DNA of 64,000 nucleotides from contig NZ_JONT01000001.1 in the NCBI RefSeq assembly GCF_000711975.1, forward strand, positions 285,938-349,937, given 5' to 3'. The DNA is from Desulfofalx alkaliphila DSM 12257. Lineage in GTDB: Bacteria > Bacillota > Desulfotomaculia > Desulfotomaculales > Desulfohalotomaculaceae. Under the pieces are notes generated by a model. It was not told the origin of the DNA, made no database searches, and saw only the letters and a program-made list of their open reading frames with translations. The position numbers and the translations under genes were made by a program. Within the stretch, counting starts at the first letter, position 1. Every line of letters begins with the position of its first letter. Of the stretch, positions 18,804 through 27,476 are shown in pieces.

Positions 18804-19580
18804 TTCATATTTAACTAACATTCCATCCTTCAACCTATATATGCAATCAGTGACAGGATAGGGGTTGTTAATATATTCAGAGCGGCCCAGCATTTGAATT
18901 CTTTTATAAAGGGGTTCATTACGGCGCCCAAAAATCATTACCAGGTCACGGTTAGGAATCATAACTAACACCTCTTCCCCCAACAAGTCTTCAATACCGC
19001 TAAACTTTTTCAACAGCAATAGCACCCTGGTAGAATCATAAGAGTCCAAGTAATTATAACCCACTATACCGCGCTTTTTATCCAGCAGCAGAAGTGGTTT
19101 ATCTAAATCCCTGTGGAAGTTTGCCCTTGACAATTCATCCAGCCGGTTTAGGTCCATTTTTAAAGCGGCTAAGGTAGGCCGATCTATAAAAAAGAAGCGC
19201 AGGCCCTGATCAAATACATAAACCATATGAACTTCCTTTGTCAATGGCTGGGATACCAAACTATTGTCCAGATCCTGTTTACCCACCACCAAGGGGTAAA
19301 TACTCTCTAAATTGGCTGCTATGTCGGCAGCGCTGACCCCTCGTCCCCTGTTCAGGTCATCAATAAAGGGCTGCAGTACACCCGTTAAGTATTCCTGCCT
19401 TGCTTTAATGGGACATTTCAAGTAATGGCTATAGAAGTTGCCCAAGTACAGCTCCAACCAGTATTCGCCATGCTGCATCCGCAAGGTAAAATTCCCTATA
19501 TCCGCCAAAGTAACGTCCGGCAAATTTCTTTTCACCGCTTCTTCTACCTGTTGTTTAAATTCATCACGACTTATATCCAT
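18801..19580 (-). CDS. DUF1444 family protein (YtpQ-like)
   Basis: A 259-aa soluble protein resembling the DUF1444/YtpQ family found widely in Firmicutes. The N-terminus is MDISRDEFKQQVEEAVKR; the middle includes YPLVVGKQ; the C-terminal part includes DLVMIFGRRNE. Function is unknown. I chose the ATG at 19580 because a GAGGTG site lies 6 nt upstream; the longer open frame upstream has no ribosome site. It is transcribed alone and converges on the candidate ncRNA. Confidence 0.8.
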   Translation of the reverse strand: MDISRDEFKQQVEEAVKRNLPDVTLADIGNFTLRMQHGEYWLELYLGNFYSHYLKCPIKARQEYLTGVLQPFIDDLNRGRGVSAADIAANLESIYPLVVGKQDLDNSLVSQPLTKEVHMVYVFDQGLRFFFIDRPTLAALKMDLNRLDELSRANFHRDLDKPLLLLDKKRGIVGYNYLDSYDSTRVLLLLKKFSGIEDLLGEEVLVMIPNRDLVMIFGRRNEPLYKRIQMLGRSEYINNPYPVTDCIYRLKDGMLVKYE

Positions 19581-19683
19581 ATTACACCTCATAAAACCAA
19601 TTAAATAATAATATGCACAAAACCGGCAAAGGTTTATTAATTTGCCGGCAAGAAGTATAATCCTTACTAAGGGGTGATTATAT

Positions 19684-20325
19684 ATGATTGATAAACAAGA
19701 GATTGTTCGCCTGGTGCTTGATAAAAGATATGATATTTTAACACATTTTGCCGGTAAAAACAGCAAAAAGGTCATTAGATATTTAGTCCGTCTAACCTAC
19801 CACAGGGACGAATTGCTGCGTTGGCAGGCCATAGAGGCCTTGGGCTATGTGGCCGGTGCAGTTGCCGATAGGGATCCGGATTTCATTCGAGACCTTATTC
19901 GGCGGTTTTTATGGTCTATGAATGATGAGTCCGGTGGCAACAGTTGGGGTGCCCCGGAGGCAATTGCAGAAATTATTTGCCGACGGCCGGACCTATTTGC
20001 TGATTTAGGACCAATGATGTTATCGGCCTGCCTGGAAGAAGAATTTTTCCAACTGGGTTTGCTGTGGGCCGCAGGTAGGGTTGCCGGTAAGGTGGAGTAT
20101 GCAAAACAGATGGTACCACATATTAAAGATGCCCTGGCCAGCCCCCACCCTAAGGTAAGGGGCCATGCAATCTGGGCCTTAGGGGAGATTAAAGAGGGTA
20201 TTGAAGCGGAACAATTAACCCCCATGCTCAAAGACAATGAACTGTTTAAGATCTACATGGACGGTCAATTGCAGGAAAAAACCGTTGCGGAAATTGCCAA
20301 GGAGACAATGGAAAAGCTTAGTTGA
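19684..20325 (+). CDS. HEAT-repeat protein (DVU0298-like)
   Basis: A 213-aa all-helical protein with several HEAT-like repeats (for example DELLRWQAIEALGYVAGAV and PKVRGHAIWALGEIKEG). It resembles the DVU0298-type family found in anaerobes. HEAT repeats are protein-protein interaction scaffolds; partners are unknown. ATG start behind AAGGGGTGA. It stands between a divergent DUF1444 gene and a cell-wall hydrolase gene, with no clear functional link. Confidence 0.8.
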   Translation: MIDKQEIVRLVLDKRYDILTHFAGKNSKKVIRYLVRLTYHRDELLRWQAIEALGYVAGAVADRDPDFIRDLIRRFLWSMNDESGGNSWGAPEAIAEIICRRPDLFADLGPMMLSACLEEEFFQLGLLWAAGRVAGKVEYAKQMVPHIKDALASPHPKVRGHAIWALGEIKEGIEAEQLTPMLKDNELFKIYMDGQLQEKTVAEIAKETMEKLS

Positions 20326-20417
20326 GCTGACTATATTTACAGCTAACCCTGCCCTTCTGAATGCATTATAATAGTACGTGATTGAATATAGGACAAAATG
20401 TCAGAAGGGGAAGGATT

Positions 20418-21101
20418 ATGACGAACAGAGTTAAGGTTATCGCTGCTGCAGCTTTTGCTATCATGCTCCTTGCTGTATTAACGGTGGGGTTTGATAGAAT
20501 CGGCGCTAACACTGCTCACAATGACAGCCCAAATAACGAGGAACAGATGCAAGTTGATACTGATGAGTTAACTAACCAAGAGGAAAAGAAAGAAGAAGAA
20601 AATCAAGCTGACACCCCGGTTGATGAAGAAGAAACCCAGGTGGCTCAAGCATCCCCTGCCAACAATAACCAAAACCAGGCAGTACAACAGCCCAACAGAA
20701 GGCCAAATAATGATGCCATCCGTGGGACAAGCCGTACAGATGAAGTATATTGGCTGGCTAGGATTATCCACGCCGAAGCTGAAGGGGAATCATATACAGG
20801 CAAGGTGGCGGTGGGTAACGTGGTGGTAAATAGGGTAAACAATCCCAGGTTTCCCAACACCATTTACGGGGTAATATTTGATGTGCAAGAAGGCTACACC
20901 CAGTTTTCGCCGGTGCTGGACGGTCGCATTTACAATACACCTAACAGTGAAAGCATCAGGGCGGCAGAGGCAGCATTGAACGGGGAACGTCCGGTGGGCT
21001 CGGCACTATATTTCTTAAATCCCAAAAAGGCAGAAAACTTCTGGATACCTAAAAACAGAAAATATATGATGACCGTCGGCGGTCACGATTTTTATTATTA
21101 A
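20418..21101 (+). CDS. SleB-type cell wall hydrolase
   Basis: A 227-aa secreted or membrane-anchored protein. A signal-anchor helix (AAAAFAIMLLAVLTVGF) is followed by a Gln/Glu/Asn-rich linker (about residues 40-105). The C-terminal Hydrolase_2/SleB domain begins DEVYWLARIIHAEAEGE, with the catalytic-type Glu, and ends KYMMTVGGHDFYY. SleB-type lytic transglycosylases cleave spore cortex peptidoglycan at germination; family members outside spores also exist. I chose ATG 20418 behind AAGGGGAAGGA. It fits a spore-forming host. Confidence 0.9.
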   Translation: MTNRVKVIAAAAFAIMLLAVLTVGFDRIGANTAHNDSPNNEEQMQVDTDELTNQEEKKEEENQADTPVDEEETQVAQASPANNNQNQAVQQPNRRPNNDAIRGTSRTDEVYWLARIIHAEAEGESYTGKVAVGNVVVNRVNNPRFPNTIYGVIFDVQEGYTQFSPVLDGRIYNTPNSESIRAAEAALNGERPVGSALYFLNPKKAENFWIPKNRKYMMTVGGHDFYY

Positions 21102-21108
21102 ATCCACT

Positions 21109-21131
21109 AACCCCCAATGGGGGTTTTGTTT
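21109..21131 (+). terminator. Intrinsic terminator
   Basis: AACCCCC (21109-21115) pairs with GGGGGTT (21119-21125), followed by TTGTTTTTT. Confidence 0.8.
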
Positions 21132-21196
21132 TTTAATATGTACATAACAAGTTAACAGCAGGGGGCAGCTTCAAGGCTGCCCCACAAATATTATAT

Positions 21197-21736
21197 CTAT
21201 TCCAGTTTTAAATCTTCTTTTACCAACTGCACCCCTGGCATTGGTGTGCCGTTATTACCCAGGATGATAATATAAAAGCCTTTTTCCTGATAGCTCTTTA
21301 TGAAATTGCGGTACGAGTCTTTGTATACGCCGCTGTAAATCATATCTGCCTTTTGATCGAGGTATTTTTTATGCCGGTTAAAATCAAAAAACACCGAGGG
21401 CAAATTTTTCTTAGCCTTTTCCAATTGCTCTTGGGATATGTTTTTAATTAAGTCATCTAAAATAGAACGGCTTGAAATTTTAATAGTAATCATTTTTTTT
21501 ACTTTTTTAATGGCTACCTCCAAGTCTTGGTCCATGCCCAATACTTCGGTGGGTGCCCCAAAGTATAGAGGATGTTCGGGCTTTAGCGGAGTAAGGTTTG
21601 GTTTCATAAACTCCATTATTGTGGCCGTTCGCAATAGATTATCAAAATCTATATGATCAAGCATTAACACTGCATACTGCTGCCCCTCTATTTCAGAGCT
21701 GCCTATACCTATCTTAACTACATAGCCTTGTTCCAT
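21197..21736 (-). CDS. Conserved-looking protein of unknown function
   Basis: A 179-aa soluble protein, alpha/beta by eye, with no signal peptide or membrane helix. Notable stretches are VVKIGIGSSEIEGQQYAVLML, then a Lys-rich amphipathic middle, and FYIIILGNNGTPMPG near the C-terminus. I do not recognise the family. The ATG at 21736 has GGGAGG 8 nt upstream, which decides the start. It is transcribed alone, 144 bp beyond the BrnQ gene terminator. Confidence 0.7.
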   Translation of the reverse strand: MEQGYVVKIGIGSSEIEGQQYAVLMLDHIDFDNLLRTATIMEFMKPNLTPLKPEHPLYFGAPTEVLGMDQDLEVAIKKVKKMITIKISSRSILDDLIKNISQEQLEKAKKNLPSVFFDFNRHKKYLDQKADMIYSGVYKDSYRNFIKSYQEKGFYIIILGNNGTPMPGVQLVKEDLKLE

Positions 21737-21840
21737 GCAAAAACCTCCCTGATAGTTTGACAATACCTATTATAGCATTTCCACCTATTTCTTAAAACCT
21801 ACCAAATTTATGTCCATTGCTGTCTTGTGCTGACAGAAAA

Positions 21841-21863
21841 AAAAGGCGGAGTTTAATCCGCCT
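21841..21863 (-). terminator. Intrinsic terminator of the brnQ-type gene
   Basis: AGGCGGA (21844-21850) and TCCGCCT (21857-21863) form the stem. Read on the minus strand it ends in a run of eight T residues. Confidence 0.85.
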
Positions 21864-21880
21864 ATCTTAATAACCGGCCC

Positions 21881-23200
21881 TTAGGCCGCCTTATGTTTTT
21901 CTTTAATCATTAAACCAACCACAGCCATTACTATGGCCGGAATCACCCATTCCAGTCCCTGTTCCCGCATGGGCAGGTAAGAAAGGGCACTGCTAAGCAT
22001 TGTCAGTTTAATGCCTAGGTTGTTTGCCACATCCAGCAGTAAATTGGTTAATACCAACACTGTGGTGCCGCCCACGGCTGCCACATACACCGGCTTTTTA
22101 CCGCCAAATAAGTTGTGTGCCAGCGAAAGCAATACCAGTACAATAACAATTGGGTGGACGGTAACAAGCAGGGGAACAGATACTTCAAGTATTTTAGCAA
22201 GTCCCATGTTGGAAAGCAGTAAACTTACCAGCACGGCGATTATACAAACGGTATTGTAACTGATCTTTTCATTTGTCAACCTGTTAAAAAAGCGTCCGCA
22301 GCTGGATACCAGGCCGATGGCAGTGGTTAAGCAGGCCAGTGCTATTGTTATGGCCACAACCATTTGGCCGGTGGAGCCCAATAAACTTTTAGTGAGATAA
22401 GCAAGCAGCTGCCCCGGGTTGTCGCCGGTAAAGTTGGAGCCTGAGGTGGCCCCCACATAAGCCAGGCCCACATAAACAGCGGCCAAGCCGGCGGCAGCAA
22501 TGACACCTGCCCAAATGGTAACCCGGGCTATTTCATTGTTATTGGTTATGCCCTTGGCTTTAATGGCATTTACAATTACCAGGCCAAAAATCACCGAAGC
22601 CAGGGCGTCCATGGTGTTGTATCCTTCCAAGAAGCCTTGGGCAAAGGGGGATGTATATTGGCTGACGCCCACAGTGCCCATGGGGGATACCATACCCTTA
22701 TAAATAATTACTCCCAAAAAAAGCAATAGGGCAGGCATGAGAAACTTTCCGACGTTGTCAACAATTTTAGTGGGACGAAGAACATATAATAAGGTGATAC
22801 CAAAGAAAATAAAGGTTGAAATTGCTAAAGCTAATTTTGCTTCACCCGGTGTGTTGAGCTGTAAAAAAGGAGCTATCCCAACCTCAAAGGTGGTGGCTGC
22901 TGTACGGGGAATAGCCAGAAGGGGTCCGATAGACAAGACCACCACTGTGGTTATTACCTTACTAAAAAGCGGATGCACCCGGTTAGCAAGGTATTGCAGG
23001 TCGCCCCCTGCCTTAGCCACTGCGGTTACCCCCAGCAAAGGCAAACCTACGCCGGTGGCCACAAAGCCCAGCACTGCCCACCACATCATTTCACCGGCCT
23101 GTAAACCCAGCATGGGTGGAAAAATCAAGTTTCCGGCTCCTAAAAACATCGCCAGTAAAGCCAGACCGGTAACCAAAACTTCTTTTTTTGTTAATTGCAT
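21881..23200 (-). CDS. brnQ: Branched-chain amino acid transporter BrnQ (LIVCS family)
   Basis: A 439-aa membrane protein with about 12 helices importing Leu, Ile or Val with sodium. The N-terminus (GLALLAMFLGAGNLIFPPMLG) is the family signature. The interior PRTAATTFEVGIAPFL and SCGRFFNRLTNEKISY also match. Length is normal. It is monocistronic, with a promoter and hairpin in its leader and a terminator behind. Confidence 0.94.
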   Translation of the reverse strand: MQLTKKEVLVTGLALLAMFLGAGNLIFPPMLGLQAGEMMWWAVLGFVATGVGLPLLGVTAVAKAGGDLQYLANRVHPLFSKVITTVVVLSIGPLLAIPRTAATTFEVGIAPFLQLNTPGEAKLALAISTFIFFGITLLYVLRPTKIVDNVGKFLMPALLLFLGVIIYKGMVSPMGTVGVSQYTSPFAQGFLEGYNTMDALASVIFGLVIVNAIKAKGITNNNEIARVTIWAGVIAAAGLAAVYVGLAYVGATSGSNFTGDNPGQLLAYLTKSLLGSTGQMVVAITIALACLTTAIGLVSSCGRFFNRLTNEKISYNTVCIIAVLVSLLLSNMGLAKILEVSVPLLVTVHPIVIVLVLLSLAHNLFGGKKPVYVAAVGGTTVLVLTNLLLDVANNLGIKLTMLSSALSYLPMREQGLEWVIPAIVMAVVGLMIKEKHKAA

Positions 23201-23242
23201 TTCCTATACTCCTATCTAAGTAATGTTTAAAGAAATAATAAA

Positions 23243-23324
23243 AAAATCGCCAAAAAGGACGATGGGACCCCTATTTTCAATTTGCAACAAGTAGTAATTT
23301 ATCATTAACGCTGTCAAGTGTCAA
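23243..23324 (-). promoter_or_regulatory. brnQ promoter and terminator-like hairpin in the leader
   Basis: On the minus strand TTGACA (23324-23319), 17 bp, TAAATT (23301-23296). About 30 nt further on, ATCG-CC with GG-CGAT followed by seven T residues (about 23266-23243) lies before the coding region. This could be an attenuator. I see no T-box consensus. Confidence 0.4.
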
Positions 23325-23462
23325 CTGGAAAATGACATAATACTATTAGTGCGGTGCTTTGGCAGGAAAAAAGTAAGCGGCCGCTGAATAATATCATTAA
23401 AGTATAGCTGCCAATAACAGTTTTTTATATTAATACTATCAATAGAAGAGGGAGGATTTCAG

Positions 23463-24101
23463 TTGAATATTGCGCAATGGCACAGGGACAAGTTAGGAAA
23501 GGTTGTTGTGGAAAAACTAAAGAAGAACTTATTTGACGCTGTTTATTTTTCTAATAAAGAGCAAGCGGTGGAATTTGTGTTGGATAAAATTAAGCCGGGA
23601 GACAAGGTAGGAATTGGCGGTTCAGTGACCCTGGTAGAATTAAAGATACCTAAACTGGCTGAGGCTAAAGGTGCCCAGCTGTTAAATCACAACCTACCCG
23701 GTTTAAGTGCAGAGCAAAAATTGGAAATAAGACGGCAGCAGTTATTAAGCGATGTGTTCTTAAGCAGCAGTAATGCACTGACCCTGGATGGCTACCTGGT
23801 AAATATAGACGGTGCAGGCAATAGGGTAGCTGCCATGACCTTTGGTCCTAAAAAGGTAATTGTGGTGGTGGGCGTAAACAAAATTTGCAAAAATGTACAT
23901 GCAGCCTTTGAAAGGATTCAACTTATAGCGTCGCCGCAAAACAATAAGCGGCTCGGCTACCCAAACCCCTGTGTTGATACCGGCAGCTGTATCGATTGTC
24001 AAACAGAAACCAGGATATGCAGAATATACTCTGTTATGAAAAAGAAACCCCTGACCACTGACCTGACAGTGGTGGTTGTGGGAGAGGAATTGGGATACTA
24101 A
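23463..24101 (+). CDS. LUD-domain protein (LutC/YkgG-like) with cysteine-rich tail
   Basis: A 212-aa protein of the LUD (DUF162) family, which includes LutB/LutC of lactate oxidation. Core motifs: DKVGIGGSVTLVEL, LSSSNALTLDGYLVNIDGAGNRVA, KVIVVVGVNKICKN. The C-terminus adds CVDTGSCIDCQTETRICRIY, four cysteines that could hold an Fe-S cluster or metal. TTG start behind AGGGAGGATT. It is alone, without lutA or lutB beside it, so a role in lactate oxidation is not shown. A terminator follows at once. Confidence 0.85.
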   Translation: MNIAQWHRDKLGKVVVEKLKKNLFDAVYFSNKEQAVEFVLDKIKPGDKVGIGGSVTLVELKIPKLAEAKGAQLLNHNLPGLSAEQKLEIRRQQLLSDVFLSSSNALTLDGYLVNIDGAGNRVAAMTFGPKKVIVVVGVNKICKNVHAAFERIQLIASPQNNKRLGYPNPCVDTGSCIDCQTETRICRIYSVMKKKPLTTDLTVVVVGEELGY

Positions 24102-24128
24102 GGGCGGGTCATGGGACCCGCCCCTTTA
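24102..24128 (+). terminator. Intrinsic terminator
   Basis: GGGCGGGTC (24102-24110 region) pairs with GACCCGCCC (24115-24123), followed by a short CTTT tract. Confidence 0.7.
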
Positions 24129-24141
24129 ATTAAGAAAGAGC

Positions 24142-24267
24142 TTATACCCCCAGGGTTTTTCCTTGCCGAAGTCCGTCTGTATTGTGTCCGGCGGATGTGA
24201 GGCCTAAAAAGAAACTGATAAGAGCAACTGTGCCTAAAAAACCGGCAAAAGCTAAACCAAATAACAT
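24142..24267 (-). CDS. Small membrane protein, 41 aa
   Basis: Opens with ATG behind a full AAAGGAGG site. The first 28 residues form a membrane helix (LFGLAFAGFLGTVALISFFLG), followed by a short polar tail (TDGLRQGKTLGV). It is too short for ordinary gene callers. The strong ribosome site and clean helix-plus-tail layout argue it is real. Function is unknown. Confidence 0.6.
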   Translation of the reverse strand: MLFGLAFAGFLGTVALISFFLGLTSAGHNTDGLRQGKTLGV

Positions 24268-24404
24268 TAGTATATTCCTCCTTTACAAATTTATTAAAAT
24301 TTTATCACAGTAATATCTAGGTTGGAAGAGCTATATCTAAAAAGTTGCCGTTACTTGTTTTGATATTGGCGTGTAAAACAAGTTCAGGCAAAGGAGTGTT
24401 TATA

Positions 24405-24656
24405 ATGGCCGAGAAAGGTATAAAGGTGCTGGAACAGCAAATCGAGATCTCTGCTAATTCGCAAATTATTAAAGGAGAAGATCTAGAAAAATTGTGGAGT
24501 TTTTTACAGCAGATAAAGCTTCTGGAGGGTTACTTGGAGGATATCTACCAATTGGAGGATATCGTGGTTTATAAATGTGCTGACTACTGGCGAATAGCTT
24601 TAAATAACGGTGAAGAATGGTCGGAAATATCTATATCTTTGAAAGAATCCCAATAA
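24405..24656 (+). CDS. Small soluble protein of unknown function
   Basis: An 83-aa acidic protein. ATG 24405 has AAGGAG 8 nt ahead, which decides the start. The sequence is helical with aromatic residues clustered near the end (YKCADYWRIALNNGEEW). I do not recognise it. The next gene, also unknown, starts about 105 bp downstream on the same strand. Confidence 0.6.
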   Translation: MAEKGIKVLEQQIEISANSQIIKGEDLEKLWSFLQQIKLLEGYLEDIYQLEDIVVYKCADYWRIALNNGEEWSEISISLKESQ

Positions 24657-24761
24657 AGCCATTGACAGTTGAGTTATGTAAAGTAAAATAGAATATGGAC
24701 AAACCGGTGAACTATATTTAAACCTGATCCTTAAATCTAATTTAGGTGGAATGATTAAACC

Positions 24762-25223
24762 ATGTGGAATGAAAATATTATATTTTATGCTACCCTTGCA
24801 AGGCCAAAAGCAGGTGTGAGGTTTGATTCCGGAAATGAGTTTGCAAATGATTTAGAAGAGGTGGTGGAGAAAGTAAATGCCGCCTGGAAGGGTGACCGGA
24901 TATTTGAAATTATTGAATACAGCGGATTATCGGTGAAGATGGCTTATCGTGCCTTAGATTTAATCCGTGGTCGAAGAACATTGACAAGGCATCTTCAAAA
25001 AGTATCAACAATGCTGGCCTACGATAAACAATGGAATGAAAAGGTAACCAGGAAAGCAGGAACAATCTTTACCGTAAAAATTATCGGCCATCAAAGGCCG
25101 GAATCTATTGCAGATACAGAAATAGATGACGGTGATATAGTTGACCGGGAACCCACAACAAATGAACTGTTAAAACAAATATTAGACACCCTTATAGATA
25201 TTAGAGAAGAGATTAAGAAGTAA
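24762..25223 (+). CDS. Protein of unknown function (153 aa)
   Basis: A soluble protein beginning MWNENIIFYATLARP, with a helical middle (ALDLIRGRRTLTRHLQKVS) and an acidic linker before a C-terminal amphipathic helix (LLKQILDTLIDIREEIKK) suited to oligomerisation. I recognise no family. TTTAGGTGGAATG-type upstream sequence gives a weak ribosome site. It precedes the SulP gene by 255 bp of structured, AT-rich DNA. Confidence 0.6.
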   Translation: MWNENIIFYATLARPKAGVRFDSGNEFANDLEEVVEKVNAAWKGDRIFEIIEYSGLSVKMAYRALDLIRGRRTLTRHLQKVSTMLAYDKQWNEKVTRKAGTIFTVKIIGHQRPESIADTEIDDGDIVDREPTTNELLKQILDTLIDIREEIKK

Positions 25224-25273
25224 TGAATTAAATCTAAGTATTTCTATTAAACTATTTGCTGGATAAAATAACA

Positions 25274-25369
25274 TAATTATTAATTACTACTAAATGTAGT
25301 TAAAAATATAGCTGGCTGGAGGTGTAATCTAACAGGGTAGTTAACTATAGCTAGTAGTAATAATAATTA
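25274..25369. repeat. Long imperfect inverted repeat upstream of the SulP gene
   Basis: The arm at 25274-25292 (TAATTATTAATTACTACTA) matches the reverse complement of 25352-25369 over 18 bp with one bulged A. About 59 nt lie between. A transcript would carry an A/U-rich but long stem here. Confidence 0.75.
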
Positions 25370-25389
25370 TTTATTAACTGAACAACATC

Positions 25390-25429
25390 AATGTATTTAT
25401 CTAAAAAAACAATGGTAAGTAAATACATT
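25390..25429. repeat. Second inverted repeat in the SulP leader
   Basis: AATGTATTTA (25390-25399) and TAAATACATT (25420-25429) are perfect 10-bp arms around a 20-nt loop, 50 bp before the SulP start. No T run follows, so it is not an ordinary terminator. Confidence 0.7.
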
Positions 25430-25478
25430 CCTATTTGTTCGGCTATATATAAAAATCATAAAGAAAAGTGGGGATAAT

Positions 25479-27065
25479 TTGCTTAACCGTATATATCGTG
25501 AGTTTTTAGCTGGTATTACTGTTGCCGTTGTAGCTTTGCCCCTGGCATTGGCCTTCGGTGTAGCTGCAACGGGTACACCGGAGGGTGCTTTATTTGGTCT
25601 TTATGGAGCTATTTTTGCTGGGTTCTTTGCTGCCTTATTTGGTGGAACTAAAGGACAAGTTACCGGGCCCACCGGCCCCATCACAGTAGTTGCCACCGGG
25701 GTAATTGCTAAATTCGGTATTGAATTGGCTTTGGTTGTATTTATAATGGCGGGGATTATTCAAATCGCTTTAGGCCTTTTGCGCCTAGGTTCCTATGTAA
25801 AGTATATCCCACATCCTGTGGTTTCAGGTTTTATGAACGGCATTGCTTTGATCATTATTCTAGGGCAATTGCAACATGTGCAAGACAATATTTTATTGGT
25901 TGCATTAACAATGGCCATTATTTATTTATCCGATAAATGGATCAAGTTTATGCCCAGTAGCCTGGTGGGACTAATTGGTGGTACCATTCTGGCTGTGGCC
26001 ATTTTTCCTTCCTTAGAGGGATTTGCAGTTTCAGTACCGCTTTTGCATCAATTTTTTGTAAGTGGTAGTATTAATTTCATTGGGTCAATTCCCCAAGCAC
26101 TTCCCAGTTTGCATTTCCCCCCCTTGACAGATCCGGGGTTAATTTTAACTCTTTTACCCAGTGCAGTGAGCATTGCCTTATTAGGAGCAATTGACTCCCT
26201 TCTAACTTCAGTTGTGATGGATAACATCACAGGCACTCGCCACGATAGTAATAAGGAGCTGGTTGGCCAGGGCATTGGTAATATTGCCAGTGGTTTGTTT
26301 GGTGGGCTTGCCGGAGCCGGGGCCACCGTACGTTCGGTGGTAAACATCAGAAACGGTGGTAGAACGGCACTGTCTGCCTGTATTCACAGTGTGGTGTTGC
26401 TCATTCTGGTGCTAAGTTTTGGCAATGCAACAGCCTATATTCCCATGGCTGCCTTGGCAGGAATTTTGATTGTAACAGGTATTAGCATGTTCGATCGCAA
26501 CAGCTTTAAAACTATACCAACCACACCTAAGTCTGATGTTTTTGTGATGCTGCTTACTATGGTAATAACCGTAGCAGTGGACCTAATGGTTGCTGTGGGT
26601 ATAGGTATTGCAATTTCTGCCCTCCTATTTGCCAAAGAATATGGAGACCGGGGAGTAAAAGTAACTAAGCTTGACAACATATCGTCATTGAACGGTGAAG
26701 ATATTAAGACAATTAATGAAAACGCCAGTATTTTTGCCATTGAAGGCCCCATTTACTTTGGTTCCACTGACCGTATCATTGACAGTATTATTAACAGCAC
26801 CGATAAGCAAATTATTGTTTTAAGGTTGGACGGTGTGCAATATATTGATGGCTCGGGCATGATGGCACTGCACAATTTGTTGGAACAGCTCAGTTCCCGG
26901 GGCAAAAAGGTGATTTTCTCTAATATTGATGGTACTGTGGAACAAAGAATTAAAAACATAGATGCGGTGGAGCCCAAACAAGAATTGCGGATTTTACCGC
27001 ACAAGGAAGCATACAATTATATTTTAGAACACAGTAGGGCTTTAGCCTGCGAAACAAAGAATTAA
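25479..27065 (+). CDS. SulP-family anion permease with STAS domain
   Basis: A 528-aa protein. About 10-14 membrane segments with the SulP motifs ALAFGVAATGTPEGALFGL and GGTKGQVTGPTGPITV near the start are followed by a cytoplasmic STAS domain (about residues 425-520; VLRLDGVQYIDGSGMMALHNL). The family imports sulfate, bicarbonate or other anions; the substrate cannot be read from sequence. Start is TTG. It is monocistronic with a strong terminator, and two inverted repeats lie in its leader. Confidence 0.93.
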   Translation: MLNRIYREFLAGITVAVVALPLALAFGVAATGTPEGALFGLYGAIFAGFFAALFGGTKGQVTGPTGPITVVATGVIAKFGIELALVVFIMAGIIQIALGLLRLGSYVKYIPHPVVSGFMNGIALIIILGQLQHVQDNILLVALTMAIIYLSDKWIKFMPSSLVGLIGGTILAVAIFPSLEGFAVSVPLLHQFFVSGSINFIGSIPQALPSLHFPPLTDPGLILTLLPSAVSIALLGAIDSLLTSVVMDNITGTRHDSNKELVGQGIGNIASGLFGGLAGAGATVRSVVNIRNGGRTALSACIHSVVLLILVLSFGNATAYIPMAALAGILIVTGISMFDRNSFKTIPTTPKSDVFVMLLTMVITVAVDLMVAVGIGIAISALLFAKEYGDRGVKVTKLDNISSLNGEDIKTINENASIFAIEGPIYFGSTDRIIDSIINSTDKQIIVLRLDGVQYIDGSGMMALHNLLEQLSSRGKKVIFSNIDGTVEQRIKNIDAVEPKQELRILPHKEAYNYILEHSRALACETKN

Positions 27066-27067
27066 AT

Positions 27068-27115
27068 AAAAAGCACCTTGCAGATGGCAAAAACCCATTT
27101 CAAGGTGCTTTTTAT
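27068..27115 (+). terminator. Intrinsic terminator of the SulP gene
   Basis: AAAAAGCACCTTG (27068-27080) pairs with CAAGGTGCTTTTT (27101-27113). The long loop is itself partly complementary. Confidence 0.85.
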
Positions 27116-27117
27116 TT

Positions 27118-27298
27118 AGGATATGTATTCGGAGTATACTTAGAAGGAGGAAAACTCTCCCTTGCCGAAACCGGCCTGCATAGGGGGGTAGAAGACTGGG
27201 CTAAAATTCGGTCGACTTGAAATAAAAAGAGCGGGAGCAATTCCGCTTTAGCTATCTATTTTCAGGTTGGGTTACGGTTGTGTTATTTGTGTGAAAAA
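27118..27298. other. Unassigned intergenic stretch
   Basis: About 180 bp with no gene. It has an isolated AGAAGGAGG at about 27142-27150 with only a nine-codon frame after it, and a small hairpin (AGCGG/CCGCT near 27231-27248). I cannot assign a role. Confidence 0.3.
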
Positions 27299-27302
27299 TA
27301 AA

Positions 27303-27339
27303 AACCCCTTGGCCTGTAGTTCAGTAAAGCCAAGGGGTT
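27303..27339 (-). terminator. Terminator of the tRNA-Leu transcript
   Basis: On the minus strand AACCCCTTGGC and GCCAAGGGGTT form an 11-bp stem followed by TTTATTTTT. It lies 20 bp beyond the tRNA 3' end. Confidence 0.9.
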
Positions 27340-27359
27340 GCAAGTTTATAATTCTCCAT

Positions 27360-27448
27360 TGGTGCCGAAGGTGGGAGTCGAACCCACACGAGGGGTGAGC
27401 CTCGCTGGATTTTGAGTCCAGTGCGTCTGCCAGTTCCGCCACTTCGGC
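27360..27448 (-). tRNA. tRNA-Leu (anticodon CAA)
   Basis: An 89-nt tRNA with encoded CCA. The acceptor arm GCCGAAG pairs with CTTCGGC. The anticodon stem-loop CTGGA-CTCAAAA-TCCAG gives CAA, reading UUG. The long variable arm (GCGAGGCTCACCCCTCGT) is of the Leu class. The T arm is GTGGG-TTCGACT-CCCAC. A consensus promoter lies just upstream and a terminator downstream, so it is a single-tRNA transcript. Confidence 0.97.
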
Positions 27449-27476
27449 ATGATAAAGTTTTTCGGGAACATTAGTT

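Noticed and set aside
18625..18861. A 78-codon reading frame inside the hairpin array
   Set aside because: It has no ribosome site and runs through the 15-bp terminator; the repeats explain the open frame.
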